A stretch of 21,049 nt of DNA from UBA5078 sp041175045 (GCA_041175045.1 JBEDFR010000045.1:1-21049); one strand, 5' to 3'; positions 1-7,302 are shown, counted from the stretch's first letter. Numbers and translations are program-made. The notes: generated by a model from the sequence alone, not told the origin.

Positions 1-112
1 CCCCGAGTCTACCCGCCCCGCGACAGCCGTCTCAATGCCTGCGGCGAACAAGACCCCGGCGACTTGCTCACGAGACGCGAGGACGCCACCATCGGCAGCA
101 AAGCCATCTCTC
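1..112. other. Left edge, no gene assigned
   Basis: These bases precede the ribosome binding site of the DUF2200 gene. The DUF2200 frame stays open back to the window edge, but the added residues are Pro/Ala/Arg-rich and do not resemble the family, so I treat them as non-coding or as the tail of something outside the window. No promoter or RNA gene was recognised. Confidence 0.4.
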
Positions 113-116
113 GGAG
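113..116 (+). promoter_or_regulatory. Ribosome binding site of DUF2200 gene
   Basis: GGAG lies 8 bases before the ATG at 125. It supports this internal start over the earlier in-frame ATG at 35. Confidence 0.6.
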
Positions 117-124
117 TACTCGCC

Positions 125-478
125 ATGAGCAACCCACGCAGAGTCTTCGCCATGTCCTTCGCGTCCGTGTATCCCTTGTATGTCACCAAGGTCGAGCGCA
201 AGGGGCGCAGCCGTGAGGAACTGAATCAGGTGATCTGCTGGCTGACAGGCTATGACGCCGACTTGCTGGCACAGCAGATCTCCCAGGCCGTGAGTATCGA
301 GCGCTTCTTCGCGGAGGCGCCCGCGCTGAATCCCGGCTCCGCGCTGATCACGGGCACCGTGTGTGGCGTGCGCGTGGAAACGATCGCCGACCCGCTCATG
401 CAGAAGATCCGGTGGCTGGACAAGCTGGTCGACGAGCTGGCCAAGGGCCGGCCGCTGGCGAAGATCCTGCGCGAGTGA
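125..478 (+). CDS. DUF2200 family protein
   Basis: This is a 117-residue cytosolic protein matching the DUF2200 family from memory. Recognisable family stretches are an N-terminal FAMSFASVYPLYV, WLTGYDADLL, FFAEAPALNP, GTVCGVRVETI and the C-terminal IRWLDKLVDELAKGRPLAKI. Length fits the family, which is usually about 115-125 residues. The biochemical role of the family is unknown. No signal peptide or membrane helix is seen. The start at 125 is chosen because GGAG is correctly spaced and because family members begin a few residues before the MSFASVYPLY motif. The gene stands alone and converges on the FAH-type gene, with a shared terminator between them. Family assignment is firm; function is not known. 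Confidence 0.9.
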   Translation: MSNPRRVFAMSFASVYPLYVTKVERKGRSREELNQVICWLTGYDADLLAQQISQAVSIERFFAEAPALNPGSALITGTVCGVRVETIADPLMQKIRWLDKLVDELAKGRPLAKILRE

Positions 479-536
479 GTGCAGCAAGGTCGCCGCCGCA
501 CACGCGAAGCGGTCGGCACAACGCACAGGCAAAAAA

Positions 537-559
537 AAAGCCCGGCATCGCCGGGCTTT
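537..559. terminator. Bidirectional rho-independent terminator
   Basis: A perfect 10-bp stem (AAAGCCCGGC / GCCGGGCTTT) closes a 3-base ATC loop. It is flanked by an A-run at 531-539 and a T-rich stretch after 557. It sits between two convergent genes, so it can end the DUF2200 transcript on the plus strand and the FAH-type transcript on the minus strand. Confidence 0.92.
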
Positions 560-574
560 CTTCCTTCACACATC

Positions 575-1738
575 TTAGTCTCGGTAGGTGCTGACCGGGG
601 GCAGCTGCGAACCGGACAGATCGTCCGGCACACTCTGCTCCACGCGCACGGTATGCGTCAGCGTGCCGATGCCTTCGATACTCGCGCTGATGGTCTCGCC
701 ATCGATCAGGTAACCGGAACCGGTGGCCCGTTCGACACGGCCTGCGCCAGTGCCTCCGGACGTGCCACTCTGCAGCACATCGCCGGGGAACAGGGTGATC
801 AGCGACGAAGCGTACTCGATCAGCTCGGGGATGTTGTGGATCATGTCCCCGGCCTTGGCTTCCTGCACGGTCACGCCGTCGATCACCAGAGTCTGGTGCA
901 GACGCTCCATGGGGTCGCCGAAGAACTCCTTGGGCACTATCCAGGGGCCCTGGGGAGCAAAGGTGTCGTGGCCTTTTCCCACGAACCAGTCGGAGGTCAC
1001 GCCGTAGCCACCTGGCGGACGGCCCCCGCGGTCGGAGATATCCATCGCCACCATGTAGCCGAAGACGTGATCGTAAGCGCGTGTGGCGGAGACATACTTG
1101 CCGGTGCGTCCGAAGACGATCGCCATCTCCACTTCCCATTCGATGCGGTCGCGGCCGAACGGCATGATGATGTCGTCGCCGTCGCCGATCACGGCGCCGC
1201 GGGTAGGCTTGAGGAACAGGTAGGGCACACCGCGATTTTCCTGACGTTCGCGGATGCGGCTGGCCAGTTCATCGTCATTGCAGCCTTCACACGCATGGGT
1301 GTAGAAGTTGACGGCGGCGTTCATGATCTTGCTGGGGTACTGGATCGGGGCCATGATGTCCACCGAGTCCACCGGGTGCACGAAGCTGCGCAGCTCGCGT
1401 CCCTCGAGCATGTCTTCTTCCACCATCCAGTTCACGAGTTCGTAGATGCGGTACTTGAGACCGTATTCGTACTGCTCGATCAGGCCGATCATGTTGTCCG
1501 GCATGTTCATGCTGGCATACTGCGGCAGCAGTTCCAGCGCACGGTTGGCGGCGGCCAGATCGACGATCAGCTGGTCATTGCGCAGCACGAGCCCTACGGT
1601 GGGGACATCGTTGATGGCAAAGGTGCCGACCTTGAAAGGCTCCACTGATTCCATAGCCTGGGCGAACACATCAGGCGGGCTTGCCGCCAGTGTGAGCGCT
1701 GCGCTCAGGGTAAGGCCGTACAGGGCTTTTCTTTTCAT
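575..1738 (-). CDS. Exported fumarylacetoacetate hydrolase-family protein
   Basis: This 387-residue protein has a Sec-type signal peptide (MKRK, hydrophobic core, likely cleavage near VFA/QA at 26-27) followed by an FAH-fold domain. Active-site signatures are visible. NFYTHACEGC at 144-153 holds the family His148/Glu151. IEWEVEMAIV at 199-208 supplies acidic metal ligands. MDISDRG at 232-238 includes Asp233, and FVGKGHDTFAPQGPW at 252-266 includes Lys255. The family uses Mg2+ or Ca2+ to hydrolyse, decarboxylate or hydrate beta-keto acid-type compounds; the substrate here cannot be read from sequence. Export is unusual because most relatives are cytosolic. A Cys150-x-x-Cys153 pair lies inside the active-site loop. 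AGGAG sits 6 bases before the ATG. The gene is monocistronic, divergent from rsuA and ends at a strong terminator. Family call is firm; substrate is unknown. Confidence 0.88.
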   Translation of the reverse strand: MKRKALYGLTLSAALTLAASPPDVFAQAMESVEPFKVGTFAINDVPTVGLVLRNDQLIVDLAAANRALELLPQYASMNMPDNMIGLIEQYEYGLKYRIYELVNWMVEEDMLEGRELRSFVHPVDSVDIMAPIQYPSKIMNAAVNFYTHACEGCNDDELASRIRERQENRGVPYLFLKPTRGAVIGDGDDIIMPFGRDRIEWEVEMAIVFGRTGKYVSATRAYDHVFGYMVAMDISDRGGRPPGGYGVTSDWFVGKGHDTFAPQGPWIVPKEFFGDPMERLHQTLVIDGVTVQEAKAGDMIHNIPELIEYASSLITLFPGDVLQSGTSGGTGAGRVERATGSGYLIDGETISASIEGIGTLTHTVRVEQSVPDDLSGSQLPPVSTYRD

Positions 1739-1744
1739 TGTTCA

Positions 1745-1749
1745 CTCCT
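1745..1749 (-). promoter_or_regulatory. Ribosome binding site of FAH-type gene
   Basis: AGGAG on the minus strand lies 6 bases before the ATG at 1738-1736. It fixes the start so that the signal peptide is included. Confidence 0.7.
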
Positions 1750-1890
1750 GTCAAAGCACTTGCGTGTTGAGTAAGGTAACACTGTTGCGACTTTCGGCAA
1801 TCTTGACCGACAAGACGCTTGGAAGGTAAACCTGTGTCTCCCACTTGTCCAGTTTGAAAAGGCATTCCACCTGCTTTGATCGACAACCCA

Positions 1891-2610
1891 ATGCCCCGCA
1901 ACGCCCACCGCCTTGATCGCTTTCTGAACCATACCCTCGGCCTGACCCGCAGTGCCGTCAGAGGACTGCTCGCACAGGGACGTGTCGTTGTTGATGGAAA
2001 CGTGGCCTGCACGGGAAGTCAGCCTGTCGATCGCTTTACGCGGATTGCAGTGGACGGCGAGACGCTACCCTGCGACACGCCGGTATATCTGAAACTGCAC
2101 AAGCCGGTGGGTGTGCTCTGTGCTACTCGCGATGCCGTGCGCACGACGGTCATCGACCTGCTGGATCATCCTGCTGGCGACACCTTGCACCTGGTGGGTC
2201 GACTCGACCGTGCCAGTTCGGGGCTGGTATTGCTGACCAACGACGGGCGCTGGTCCCGCGCGCTGATGTCTCCCGACGCGGTGGAGAAGGTCTACGAGGT
2301 GCGCGTGCGGGACCGGCTCACCGAGGCGATGATCGAGGCCTTCGCGGCCGGCATGCACTTCGCGTACGAGGACATCACCACCCTGCCCGCACGCCTCGAG
2401 ATCCTTGACGACACGCTGGCGCGCGTGACCCTGGTGGAGGGGCGCTACCACCAGATCAAGCGCATGTTCGGCCGCTTCCGCAACCCGGTGCTCGCGCTGC
2501 ACCGCGTGCGAATCGGTGCTGTGGTGCTGCCCGCAGATCTCGCGCAAGGCCGCAGCTGCGCGCTTGACGCGGAGGAGCTGCGCGCCAGCGGTGCTTTCTG
2601 GTGGACCTGA
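1891..2610 (+). CDS. rsuA: 16S rRNA pseudouridine synthase, RsuA family
   Basis: RsuA-type enzymes isomerise one uridine in ribosomal RNA (U516 of 16S in E. coli RsuA). From the ATG at 1891 the protein is 239 residues. An S4 RNA-binding domain comes first (HRLDRFLNHTLGLTRSAV and GRVVVDG). The catalytic domain follows, with LKLHKPVGVLCATRD and the motif GRLDRASSGLVLLTNDG holding the catalytic Asp at about residue 106. EGRYHQIKRMFG and LHRVRIG are typical of the RsuA/RluB/E/F group. The frame is also open from a TTG at 1876, five codons earlier. Neither start has a strong ribosome site, and 1891 fits the family N-terminus better. The gene is divergent from the FAH-type gene, with about 150 bases between them. 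RsuA is favoured over RluE or RluB from overall similarity, but rRNA site specificity is inferred. Confidence 0.88.
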   Translation: MPRNAHRLDRFLNHTLGLTRSAVRGLLAQGRVVVDGNVACTGSQPVDRFTRIAVDGETLPCDTPVYLKLHKPVGVLCATRDAVRTTVIDLLDHPAGDTLHLVGRLDRASSGLVLLTNDGRWSRALMSPDAVEKVYEVRVRDRLTEAMIEAFAAGMHFAYEDITTLPARLEILDDTLARVTLVEGRYHQIKRMFGRFRNPVLALHRVRIGAVVLPADLAQGRSCALDAEELRASGAFWWT

Positions 2611-2882
2611 CACCTCTGCTTGCTACCATGCCGCCGCCCTTCTGCTGCCCGCCATGGCGCGGGGGTTCGCTCAAAAAAAGGTTTTCACGGACTGTGATTC
2701 CCCAGTGACAGGCATCTTCACGAGGTCCCTGCACAGTGGATGGTGACGCAGATCGAATCGGCGCGAGGCCTTCGCGAGGCCGAAGTCGTCGCGAGTGTGC
2801 CAGCGCTGGGCGCGCAGAACATTGCTCGCACCTGCATCACCACCAATGCGGACGACATCGTGCAGCGACGAAGCCGCTGCAC
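2611..2882. other. Intergenic stretch without a convincing gene
   Basis: This lies between the rsuA stop and the end of the sulfur-transport cluster. It holds a short palindrome around 2650 (CGCCATGGCG within a small GC hairpin), an A7 run at 2673-2679 that would be a T-run for minus-strand transcripts, and an inverted repeat at 2767-2781 (GGCCT-5 bases-AGGCC). The minus-strand T-run is preceded only by a 4-bp stem (TCAC/GTGA), so it is a poor terminator. A 70-codon plus-strand frame (2740-2952) has no recognisable similarity and a weak start. Confidence 0.5.
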
Positions 2883-3062
2883 TCAGGGCGCCGTGCAGTG
2901 GGCTGCTGTCGGCGCGACGCCGGAACCCAGAGCCACGGGGGCCGGGGCCTGATAGGGATTGATGGGCCGCGACTGGACGTGATCGACCAGCAGCAGCAAC
3001 AGCACCAGGATCAGGCTCAGGCCGCCCACACGCGGGCGACTGGCCTGCAGCAACGCCGTCAT
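2883..3062 (-). CDS. Possible small membrane or exported peptide
   Basis: This 59-codon frame starts with an ATG overlapping the stop of the YeeE-type gene (ATGA, bases 3062-3059), an arrangement typical of translational coupling. The product has a short basic N-terminus, a hydrophobic stretch (LSLILVLLLLLV, about residues 16-27) and a Pro/Ala-rich tail with one Cys. That could be a signal peptide or a single membrane helix. I do not recognise any family. In GC-rich DNA short open frames are common, and a Leu-rich stretch can arise from CTG-rich sequence, so this may not be a real gene. The coupling geometry is the main argument for it. Confidence 0.33.
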   Translation of the reverse strand: MTALLQASRPRVGGLSLILVLLLLLVDHVQSRPINPYQAPAPVALGSGVAPTAAHCTAP

Positions 3063-4210
3063 CGCCCTCCTCCTGTCCCGCTGCCGTCTGTCGGCCGCAG
3101 GGGCAGCAACAGACGCGGACGCAGGCGTATGCCCAGCATCGAACCTGCGAAGGCCGCCACGAACCAGGCCCAACCATGCAGGCTTCCCGTGGACACGCCA
3201 CTGAAGAACGCCCCAACGTTGCAGCCCAACGCTACCCGCGCGCTGTAGCCCAGCAGCAGCCCCGCCAGCAGCACGACCAGCCAGCTGCGCGGCGTGAGGG
3301 GCGCCACCTGCGGGTCAGGCACCGCACGCCAGCGCATGACAAGAAAGGCACCCAGGATCAAGCCGATATTGGTCAACGACGTGACATCGGTCAGCAGCGA
3401 CTGACTCAGTCGTTCGGCATGGGCCGCACTGCCCCAGAATGCGCTGCCACTCAGATCAACGCCTGCCGCGCTGACCAGCTTGGCACCCCATAGACCCAGG
3501 CCATACACCACGCCCCAGGATTGACCTGCTATCACCAGATTCAAGCTCGCCAGCAGCGCGACAAGCAAGGCCGCCAGCACCAGCCGCCGTGGCGGCAGCC
3601 GCCGGCCCGGAAGCGCACGCATCAACGCCAGAGCGGCCAGCACGACCAGACCCAGCAGTGTCAGCAGTAGACCGCCGGCCGTGCCGAACTGTCCCTGCAG
3701 TGTCAGCAGAGGCAGCACTCCGAAACTGGTCCACCAGCTTGAATGAAGGGTGCCGAGAAAGCTTCCAGCCACGAAGCCGAGCAGTGCCACCAGGGCAATG
3801 GCATTGCCGCTGCCGGCATTCACCAGGGTGCCCGAGCCACAACCCATCACGAGCTGCATGGCGGCGCCAAAGACAAACGCCGCCACGATCATGGCCAGGC
3901 CGATGGGAGCGTGAGCCCCATTGAGCTCGGTGGGGAAACTGGCAAGCAGGGGGATCGCCACGCAGGCAGCAAGCCCGACAGCGAGAAACTGGGCCAGCAG
4001 CCCGCGCGCATCGCGTTCGCTGACCAGCGTGCGCCAGGGTCCGGCAAACCCGAAACGCAGCCCCTCCAGCGTGAGGCCGAAGCCGAGCCCGACCAGCATC
4101 AACAGCGCCGCACGCGGGCCTGCCGTGGCGAAGGTGAGAAAGACGACGGTCAGAGCCAATAGCACCAGGGCGGCCCGACGCGGAGCCGGTTTGATCGGAG
4201 AAAGGGTCAT
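3059..4210 (-). CDS. YeeE/YedE (DUF395) family sulfur-compound transporter
   Basis: This is a 383-residue inner-membrane protein made almost entirely of hydrophobic helices. It matches YeeE/YedE (TsuA-like) proteins, which carry thiosulfate or related sulfur species into the cytosol. Two family signatures with conserved cysteines are present: MGCGSGTLVNAGSGN (Cys124) and ALGCNVGAFFSGVSTGSLHGW-type sequence (Cys330), each at the centre of one inverted half of the protein. The N-terminal half has RFGFAGPWR where some thiosulfate transporters carry a third cysteine; none is seen there. The start is 3 bases after the rhodanese stop and lacks a strong ribosome site, so translation is probably coupled. 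The periplasmic rhodanese encoded just upstream suggests sulfane-sulfur delivery to the transporter. Family is firm; the exact substrate (thiosulfate, selenium compound or other) is inferred. Confidence 0.88.
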   Translation of the reverse strand: MTLSPIKPAPRRAALVLLALTVVFLTFATAGPRAALLMLVGLGFGLTLEGLRFGFAGPWRTLVSERDARGLLAQFLAVGLAACVAIPLLASFPTELNGAHAPIGLAMIVAAFVFGAAMQLVMGCGSGTLVNAGSGNAIALVALLGFVAGSFLGTLHSSWWTSFGVLPLLTLQGQFGTAGGLLLTLLGLVVLAALALMRALPGRRLPPRRLVLAALLVALLASLNLVIAGQSWGVVYGLGLWGAKLVSAAGVDLSGSAFWGSAAHAERLSQSLLTDVTSLTNIGLILGAFLVMRWRAVPDPQVAPLTPRSWLVVLLAGLLLGYSARVALGCNVGAFFSGVSTGSLHGWAWFVAAFAGSMLGIRLRPRLLLPLRPTDGSGTGGGR

Positions 4211-4213
4211 GGA

Positions 4214-5173
4214 TCAGGCGCCGAGCAGAGTCTCGATCCAGTCCGTGGTCATCCGCCAGTAATGGCGCAGGGCACTGGGCTGATTGTCCATGGGTCGCGC
4301 CTGCAGGCTCCATTCCGTCATGCTTTCGGCATACAAGCGCGTGTTGGGCACATTCTGCAGCTCACTGAGGATGAACCAGTTCACGGCTGCCTGGTGGCCG
4401 GTATTGCAGAAGGACACCGTGATGGGAGCATCCTGCTGAGGATAGGCCGCGCGAATTGCACTGACCTGCGCCCGCGGCTTCAATCGGGCGCCATCGAAGA
4501 AGTTCTCGAAAGCGAGATTGCCGGCGCCGCGAATGGTGCCGGGTAGTCCGGTACTGGCCTGCAGCCCCTGGAAGAAACTCGGCGGCCGCGCATCGATGAG
4601 GCGGGCACCACCATTGGCCACCAGCGCCTCCACCTCGGCAGTGGTCACGCGCCAGTCGTCACGCCACTGCGGCCTGAACTGCGATGGCGTCACGCTGACG
4701 GGGTCGGTGCTCACCGGCAGCCCAGCCGCGCTCCAGGCCGCATGGCCGCCATTGAGGATGGCGAGATCCTGCACGCCCAGGGATTTCAGCGTCCAGTACA
4801 CCCTTGCCGCCGCGCCGAAGTCCGCCGCGTTGCTGCCCTGGTGCACCACCACCACGGGCGTGTCCGCCGTGATGCCGAGCCGCTGCACCAGCGCGGTCAG
4901 CTCGCCCGGCTCCGGCAATTGGCCAGGATTCTCCTGCGGGCCACGGAACAGCGAATACGGCGCCGCCACCGCGCCGGGGATATGGCCGGCCGCATGATCT
5001 CCGGTGACCTGCAGCACTCGCGTCTGTGGCACCCGTGCCAGAATGGACGCGAGCTGCTGCGGCTCCATCAGACGGTACCAGCGCTCGGGGGTGGCCCATG
5101 ACGGACCAGCCGTGCAGGTCAGCACCGCAAAGAACAACAGAAAACTGAAAAGGCGGTTGGTCGTCATCATCAT
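4214..5173 (-). CDS. Periplasmic two-domain rhodanese (sulfurtransferase)
   Basis: Rhodaneses move sulfane sulfur from donors such as thiosulfate or mercaptopyruvate to an acceptor through a Cys persulfide. This 319-residue protein has a signal peptide (core FSFLLFFAVLTC, likely cleavage near SWA/TP at 27-28) and two rhodanese domains, about 30-160 and 170-300. The second domain has the active loop SFCNTGHQA with catalytic Cys256. The first has HQGSN at the matching place (about 111-115) and is therefore inactive, the usual pattern for tandem rhodaneses. GHIPGAVAAPYS and LNGGHAAWSAAGLPV are family landmarks. Three ATGs occur in a row (5173, 5170, 5167); the only GGA is best spaced for the third, so the true start may be 5167. 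The gene lies 29 bases after the methyltransferase and 3 bases before the YeeE gene. The natural donor and acceptor are unknown. Confidence 0.9.
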   Translation of the reverse strand: MMMTTNRLFSFLLFFAVLTCTAGPSWATPERWYRLMEPQQLASILARVPQTRVLQVTGDHAAGHIPGAVAAPYSLFRGPQENPGQLPEPGELTALVQRLGITADTPVVVVHQGSNAADFGAAARVYWTLKSLGVQDLAILNGGHAAWSAAGLPVSTDPVSVTPSQFRPQWRDDWRVTTAEVEALVANGGARLIDARPPSFFQGLQASTGLPGTIRGAGNLAFENFFDGARLKPRAQVSAIRAAYPQQDAPITVSFCNTGHQAAVNWFILSELQNVPNTRLYAESMTEWSLQARPMDNQPSALRHYWRMTTDWIETLLGA

Positions 5174-5202
5174 GTCCAGGGCGAGTGGCAGGCGTTCCAG
5201 AA

Positions 5203-5952
5203 TCAGGGCTTGCGCAGCTTGATGATGAACTGGTCGGTTACGCCGCGGATGCTGGCATCGAACACCGTGAGGCTGCGGTCATCGGCCGGATTGCGCAGCA
5301 GATCGCTGGTGCCGTCCACAATGAAGCCTGCCGCCGCAGCGCCTGCCAGCACCTTGTCGAGCTCGGCGCGATGCATGGGGCCGTTGTCGTTGCCGGCATT
5401 GCCGGCGTGGTCGATGACGCCGAGCACACCGCCAGACTTGAGCACACGCTTCATTTCCGCGAGGAAGCGGGCTTCCGTCTGCGGATCGGCATTGCGGTAG
5501 AGCTCGTGATACTCCAGCGCGATGACAGCGCCATCCAGGGAACCGTCGGGCAGACCCAGATCGTGCGGATCGCGGTCCAGGCGCTCGACATTGGCCAGGC
5601 GGCCACCGGCCAGGCGGTCATTGATGGCCTGCGCGGTGCGTTCGCCACGCTCGCCGGTCAATGCGGACGGCGCGTTCTGCATGTAGACCTTGCCGTTGGC
5701 ACCGACCGCGAGGGAGAGCACTTCCGTGTAGTAGCCACCGGAGGCAATCAGGTCGACCACGGTCATGCCCGGTCCGATGCCGAAGAAGTCGAGCGTTTCC
5801 GCCGGCTTGCGCCGGGCATCAGCCTCCTTGTCGGCTGCGGGACGGCTCGCGCTTGCCGCCAGCGCGGCATTGAGGGCAGTGGCATTCTGGGCGTGAACGG
5901 GAAGCGTGAACAGACTGGCCATCAGGGCCAGGGCAAGCGCTAAGCGAGTCAT
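5203..5952 (-). CDS. Exported SAM-dependent methyltransferase-like protein
   Basis: This 249-residue protein has a signal peptide (MTRLALALALMASLFTLPVHA, likely cut near residue 21) followed by a class I methyltransferase fold. Motif I is VVDLIASGGYYTEVLS (65-80). Later elements are LPDGSLDGAVIALEYHELYR (about 134-153), EMKRVLKSGGVLGVIDHAG (about 166-184) and a C-terminal strand pair. It resembles the predicted methyltransferases of COG4798, which often carry signal peptides. A GAGG about 8 bases before the ATG at 5952 supports this start over an upstream in-frame one that would bury the signal peptide. It is first in a cluster with the rhodanese and YeeE genes, so a role in sulfur chemistry is possible but only inferred. 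How S-adenosylmethionine would be available outside the cytosol is unclear. Fold is firm; activity and substrate are not. Confidence 0.82.
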   Translation of the reverse strand: MTRLALALALMASLFTLPVHAQNATALNAALAASASRPAADKEADARRKPAETLDFFGIGPGMTVVDLIASGGYYTEVLSLAVGANGKVYMQNAPSALTGERGERTAQAINDRLAGGRLANVERLDRDPHDLGLPDGSLDGAVIALEYHELYRNADPQTEARFLAEMKRVLKSGGVLGVIDHAGNAGNDNGPMHRAELDKVLAGAAAAGFIVDGTSDLLRNPADDRSLTVFDASIRGVTDQFIIKLRKP

Positions 5953-6067
5953 GGGAGCGTCCTCGGGATTCGAACCATTTGCTTGTTGTTGTGTTTTGAG
6001 CAGGAACGCCGCCAGTAGTAGCACACTTGCTCGCACAAGAAAATCGTCAGACCAGCGCCCGGCGCCA

Positions 6068-6097
6068 TTGAGCGCGCAGCAGCGGTGCCGCTAAGAT
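6068..6097 (+). promoter_or_regulatory. Candidate sigma70 promoter of GNAT gene
   Basis: TTGAGC (6068-6073) and TAAGAT (6092-6097) are separated by 18 bases, each matching 4 of 6 consensus positions. The implied transcript would start near 6104, leaving a leader of about 59 bases before the ATG at 6163. This is a pattern match only. Confidence 0.3.
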
Positions 6098-6162
6098 GAC
6101 GGCCGTGCAGTGTTTGTGGCTGCACACAGCCAGTTTCAAAAATCCTTTCACGAGCCGCCTCC

Positions 6163-6663
6163 ATGATCCGCAGCGCCACCCTCGACGATGCTCCTCAGAT
6201 TGCCGCCCTGTATTCGCACTACATTCAGTCCACCACCATCAGCTTCGAGGAAAAGCCCTTGACGGGCGAGGACATGGCGAGCCGACTGGCTGCAGTCGAA
6301 GCGGCGGGCCTGCCCTGGCTGGTGGCAGAGCACGATGGTCACCTGCTCGGCTTTGCCTGTGCCAGCCCCTGGAAAGTGCGACATGCCTATCGCCACAGTG
6401 TGGAGATATCCATCTATCTGCACCCACAACAGCGCGGTGCCGGCACCGGCACGGCACTTTACACGCAGCTGTTCGCCGCCCTGCGCGAGCGGCCTGTGCA
6501 TGCGGTGCTGGCCTGCATCGCCCTGCCCAACGCCCACAGCGTTGCGCTGCACGAGAAGTTCGGCATGCGCAAAGTGGCCCACTTCGCGGAAGTGGGCTAC
6601 AAGTTCGGGCAATGGCTGGATGTGGGGTACTGGCAGCGCAATTTCGACGGTGATGTCCACTGA
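6163..6663 (+). CDS. GNAT N-acetyltransferase, phosphinothricin/methionine-sulfoximine type
   Basis: This 166-residue cytosolic enzyme belongs to the GNAT fold and transfers acetyl from acetyl-CoA to an amine. The family-typical N-terminus is IRSATLDDAPQIAALYSHYI followed by TTISFEEKPLT. The acetyl-CoA loop is QQRGAGTGTALY (89-100). LPNAHSVALHEKFGMRKVAHFAEVGYKFGQW (about 121-151 in parts) is the characteristic C-terminal half of PAT/MnaT proteins. These enzymes acetylate phosphinothricin, methionine sulfoximine or methionine sulfone, and may have other housekeeping roles. The gene faces away from the methyltransferase cluster and converges with the YHS gene, with only 20 bases between the stops. 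Family is firm; substrate is inferred from the subgroup. Confidence 0.85.
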   Translation: MIRSATLDDAPQIAALYSHYIQSTTISFEEKPLTGEDMASRLAAVEAAGLPWLVAEHDGHLLGFACASPWKVRHAYRHSVEISIYLHPQQRGAGTGTALYTQLFAALRERPVHAVLACIALPNAHSVALHEKFGMRKVAHFAEVGYKFGQWLDVGYWQRNFDGDVH

Positions 6664-6683
6664 CAGCGCCGCCGGAAAATCAA

Positions 6684-7208
6684 TCAGTTCTCGACAAGAC
6701 TGCCGTTCTGGATGGCCAACTGGAAGCGCAGACGGGCATTGTCCAGATTGCGCTCGGTATCCTGCAGGAAGCGGGCGCGCACATCGAAGTTGCCGTTCAG
6801 AATCAACTCGTTGCCGATGCGCACAGCGGTACGGGGATCGCCCCTTGCAGCCAGATTGCCATTGGCCAGGCCGAGTGAGCAGTGCCCGCCGCCGAAGGGC
6901 ACATAGCGATTGTTGCCATTCTCTGCCGTGGCTGCCACGAAGGCTTCCTGGTTGGTGAGGCTGGAGAAGCACCAGCTGACCCCCTTGAGTTCGGCCTTGA
7001 AGGCATTGCAATCGGCGACAGCGATGGTGTGCTCGTCATAGGCAGCCACCGGGTCATAGGCGATAACCTGGCCGTCCTGCATGCGCGAGAACGCGATGCC
7101 GTTGTTGTGGATGTAGACAGGGATGGCTTCCGCGGCGCTGGCGACGGAAGCAAACCCGCTTAGCAGACCCAGACCGCAGAGGGCGGTGACACGAGCGAGA
7201 GCTTTCAT
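6684..7208 (-). CDS. Exported YHS domain-containing protein
   Basis: This 174-residue protein has a signal peptide (MKALARVT, hydrophobic core, likely cleavage near SASA/AE or SVASA at about 25-26) and a YHS domain. Matching landmarks are IAYDPVAAYDE (49-59), GVSWCFSSLTNQEAF (76-90) and RYVPFGGGHCSLGLANG (101-117). Cys110 sits where the family has its conserved GGYC or selenocysteine site. YHS domains are linked to metal binding, often copper, but this subgroup has no defined reaction. The C-terminal 45 residues, DPRTAVRIGNELILNGN onward, resemble the usual tail of these proteins. GAAGGA about 8 bases before the ATG supports the start. It is divergent from the large hydrolase gene, with 94 bases between them. 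Family is likely; the job is unknown. Confidence 0.8.
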   Translation of the reverse strand: MKALARVTALCGLGLLSGFASVASAAEAIPVYIHNNGIAFSRMQDGQVIAYDPVAAYDEHTIAVADCNAFKAELKGVSWCFSSLTNQEAFVAATAENGNNRYVPFGGGHCSLGLANGNLAARGDPRTAVRIGNELILNGNFDVRARFLQDTERNLDNARLRFQLAIQNGSLVEN

Positions 7209-7302
7209 GGATCATTCCTTCTTGTTGTTCTTGCGTGAGTGTTGAGAGACTATCAGGCAAAGACCCTGTTCGGGATGTGGGGATTCTAGACCTGCCCCCG
7301 GA

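Noticed and set aside
35..124. An N-terminal extension of the DUF2200 protein
   Set aside because: The extra residues do not look like the family and the GGAG site points to the ATG at 125.
479..1648. An open frame of 389 codons antisense to the FAH-type gene
   Set aside because: It spans the terminator and lies opposite a well-supported gene; no recognisable product.
2740..2952. A 70-codon plus-strand frame after rsuA
   Set aside because: No similarity recognised, no good ribosome site, and it runs opposite the tail of the sulfur-transport cluster.
5965..5976. GGTTCGAATCCC on the minus strand, like a tRNA T-loop
   Set aside because: The flanking bases do not form a 5-bp T stem and no D arm, anticodon arm or acceptor stem can be built. 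It overlaps the leader of the methyltransferase gene.
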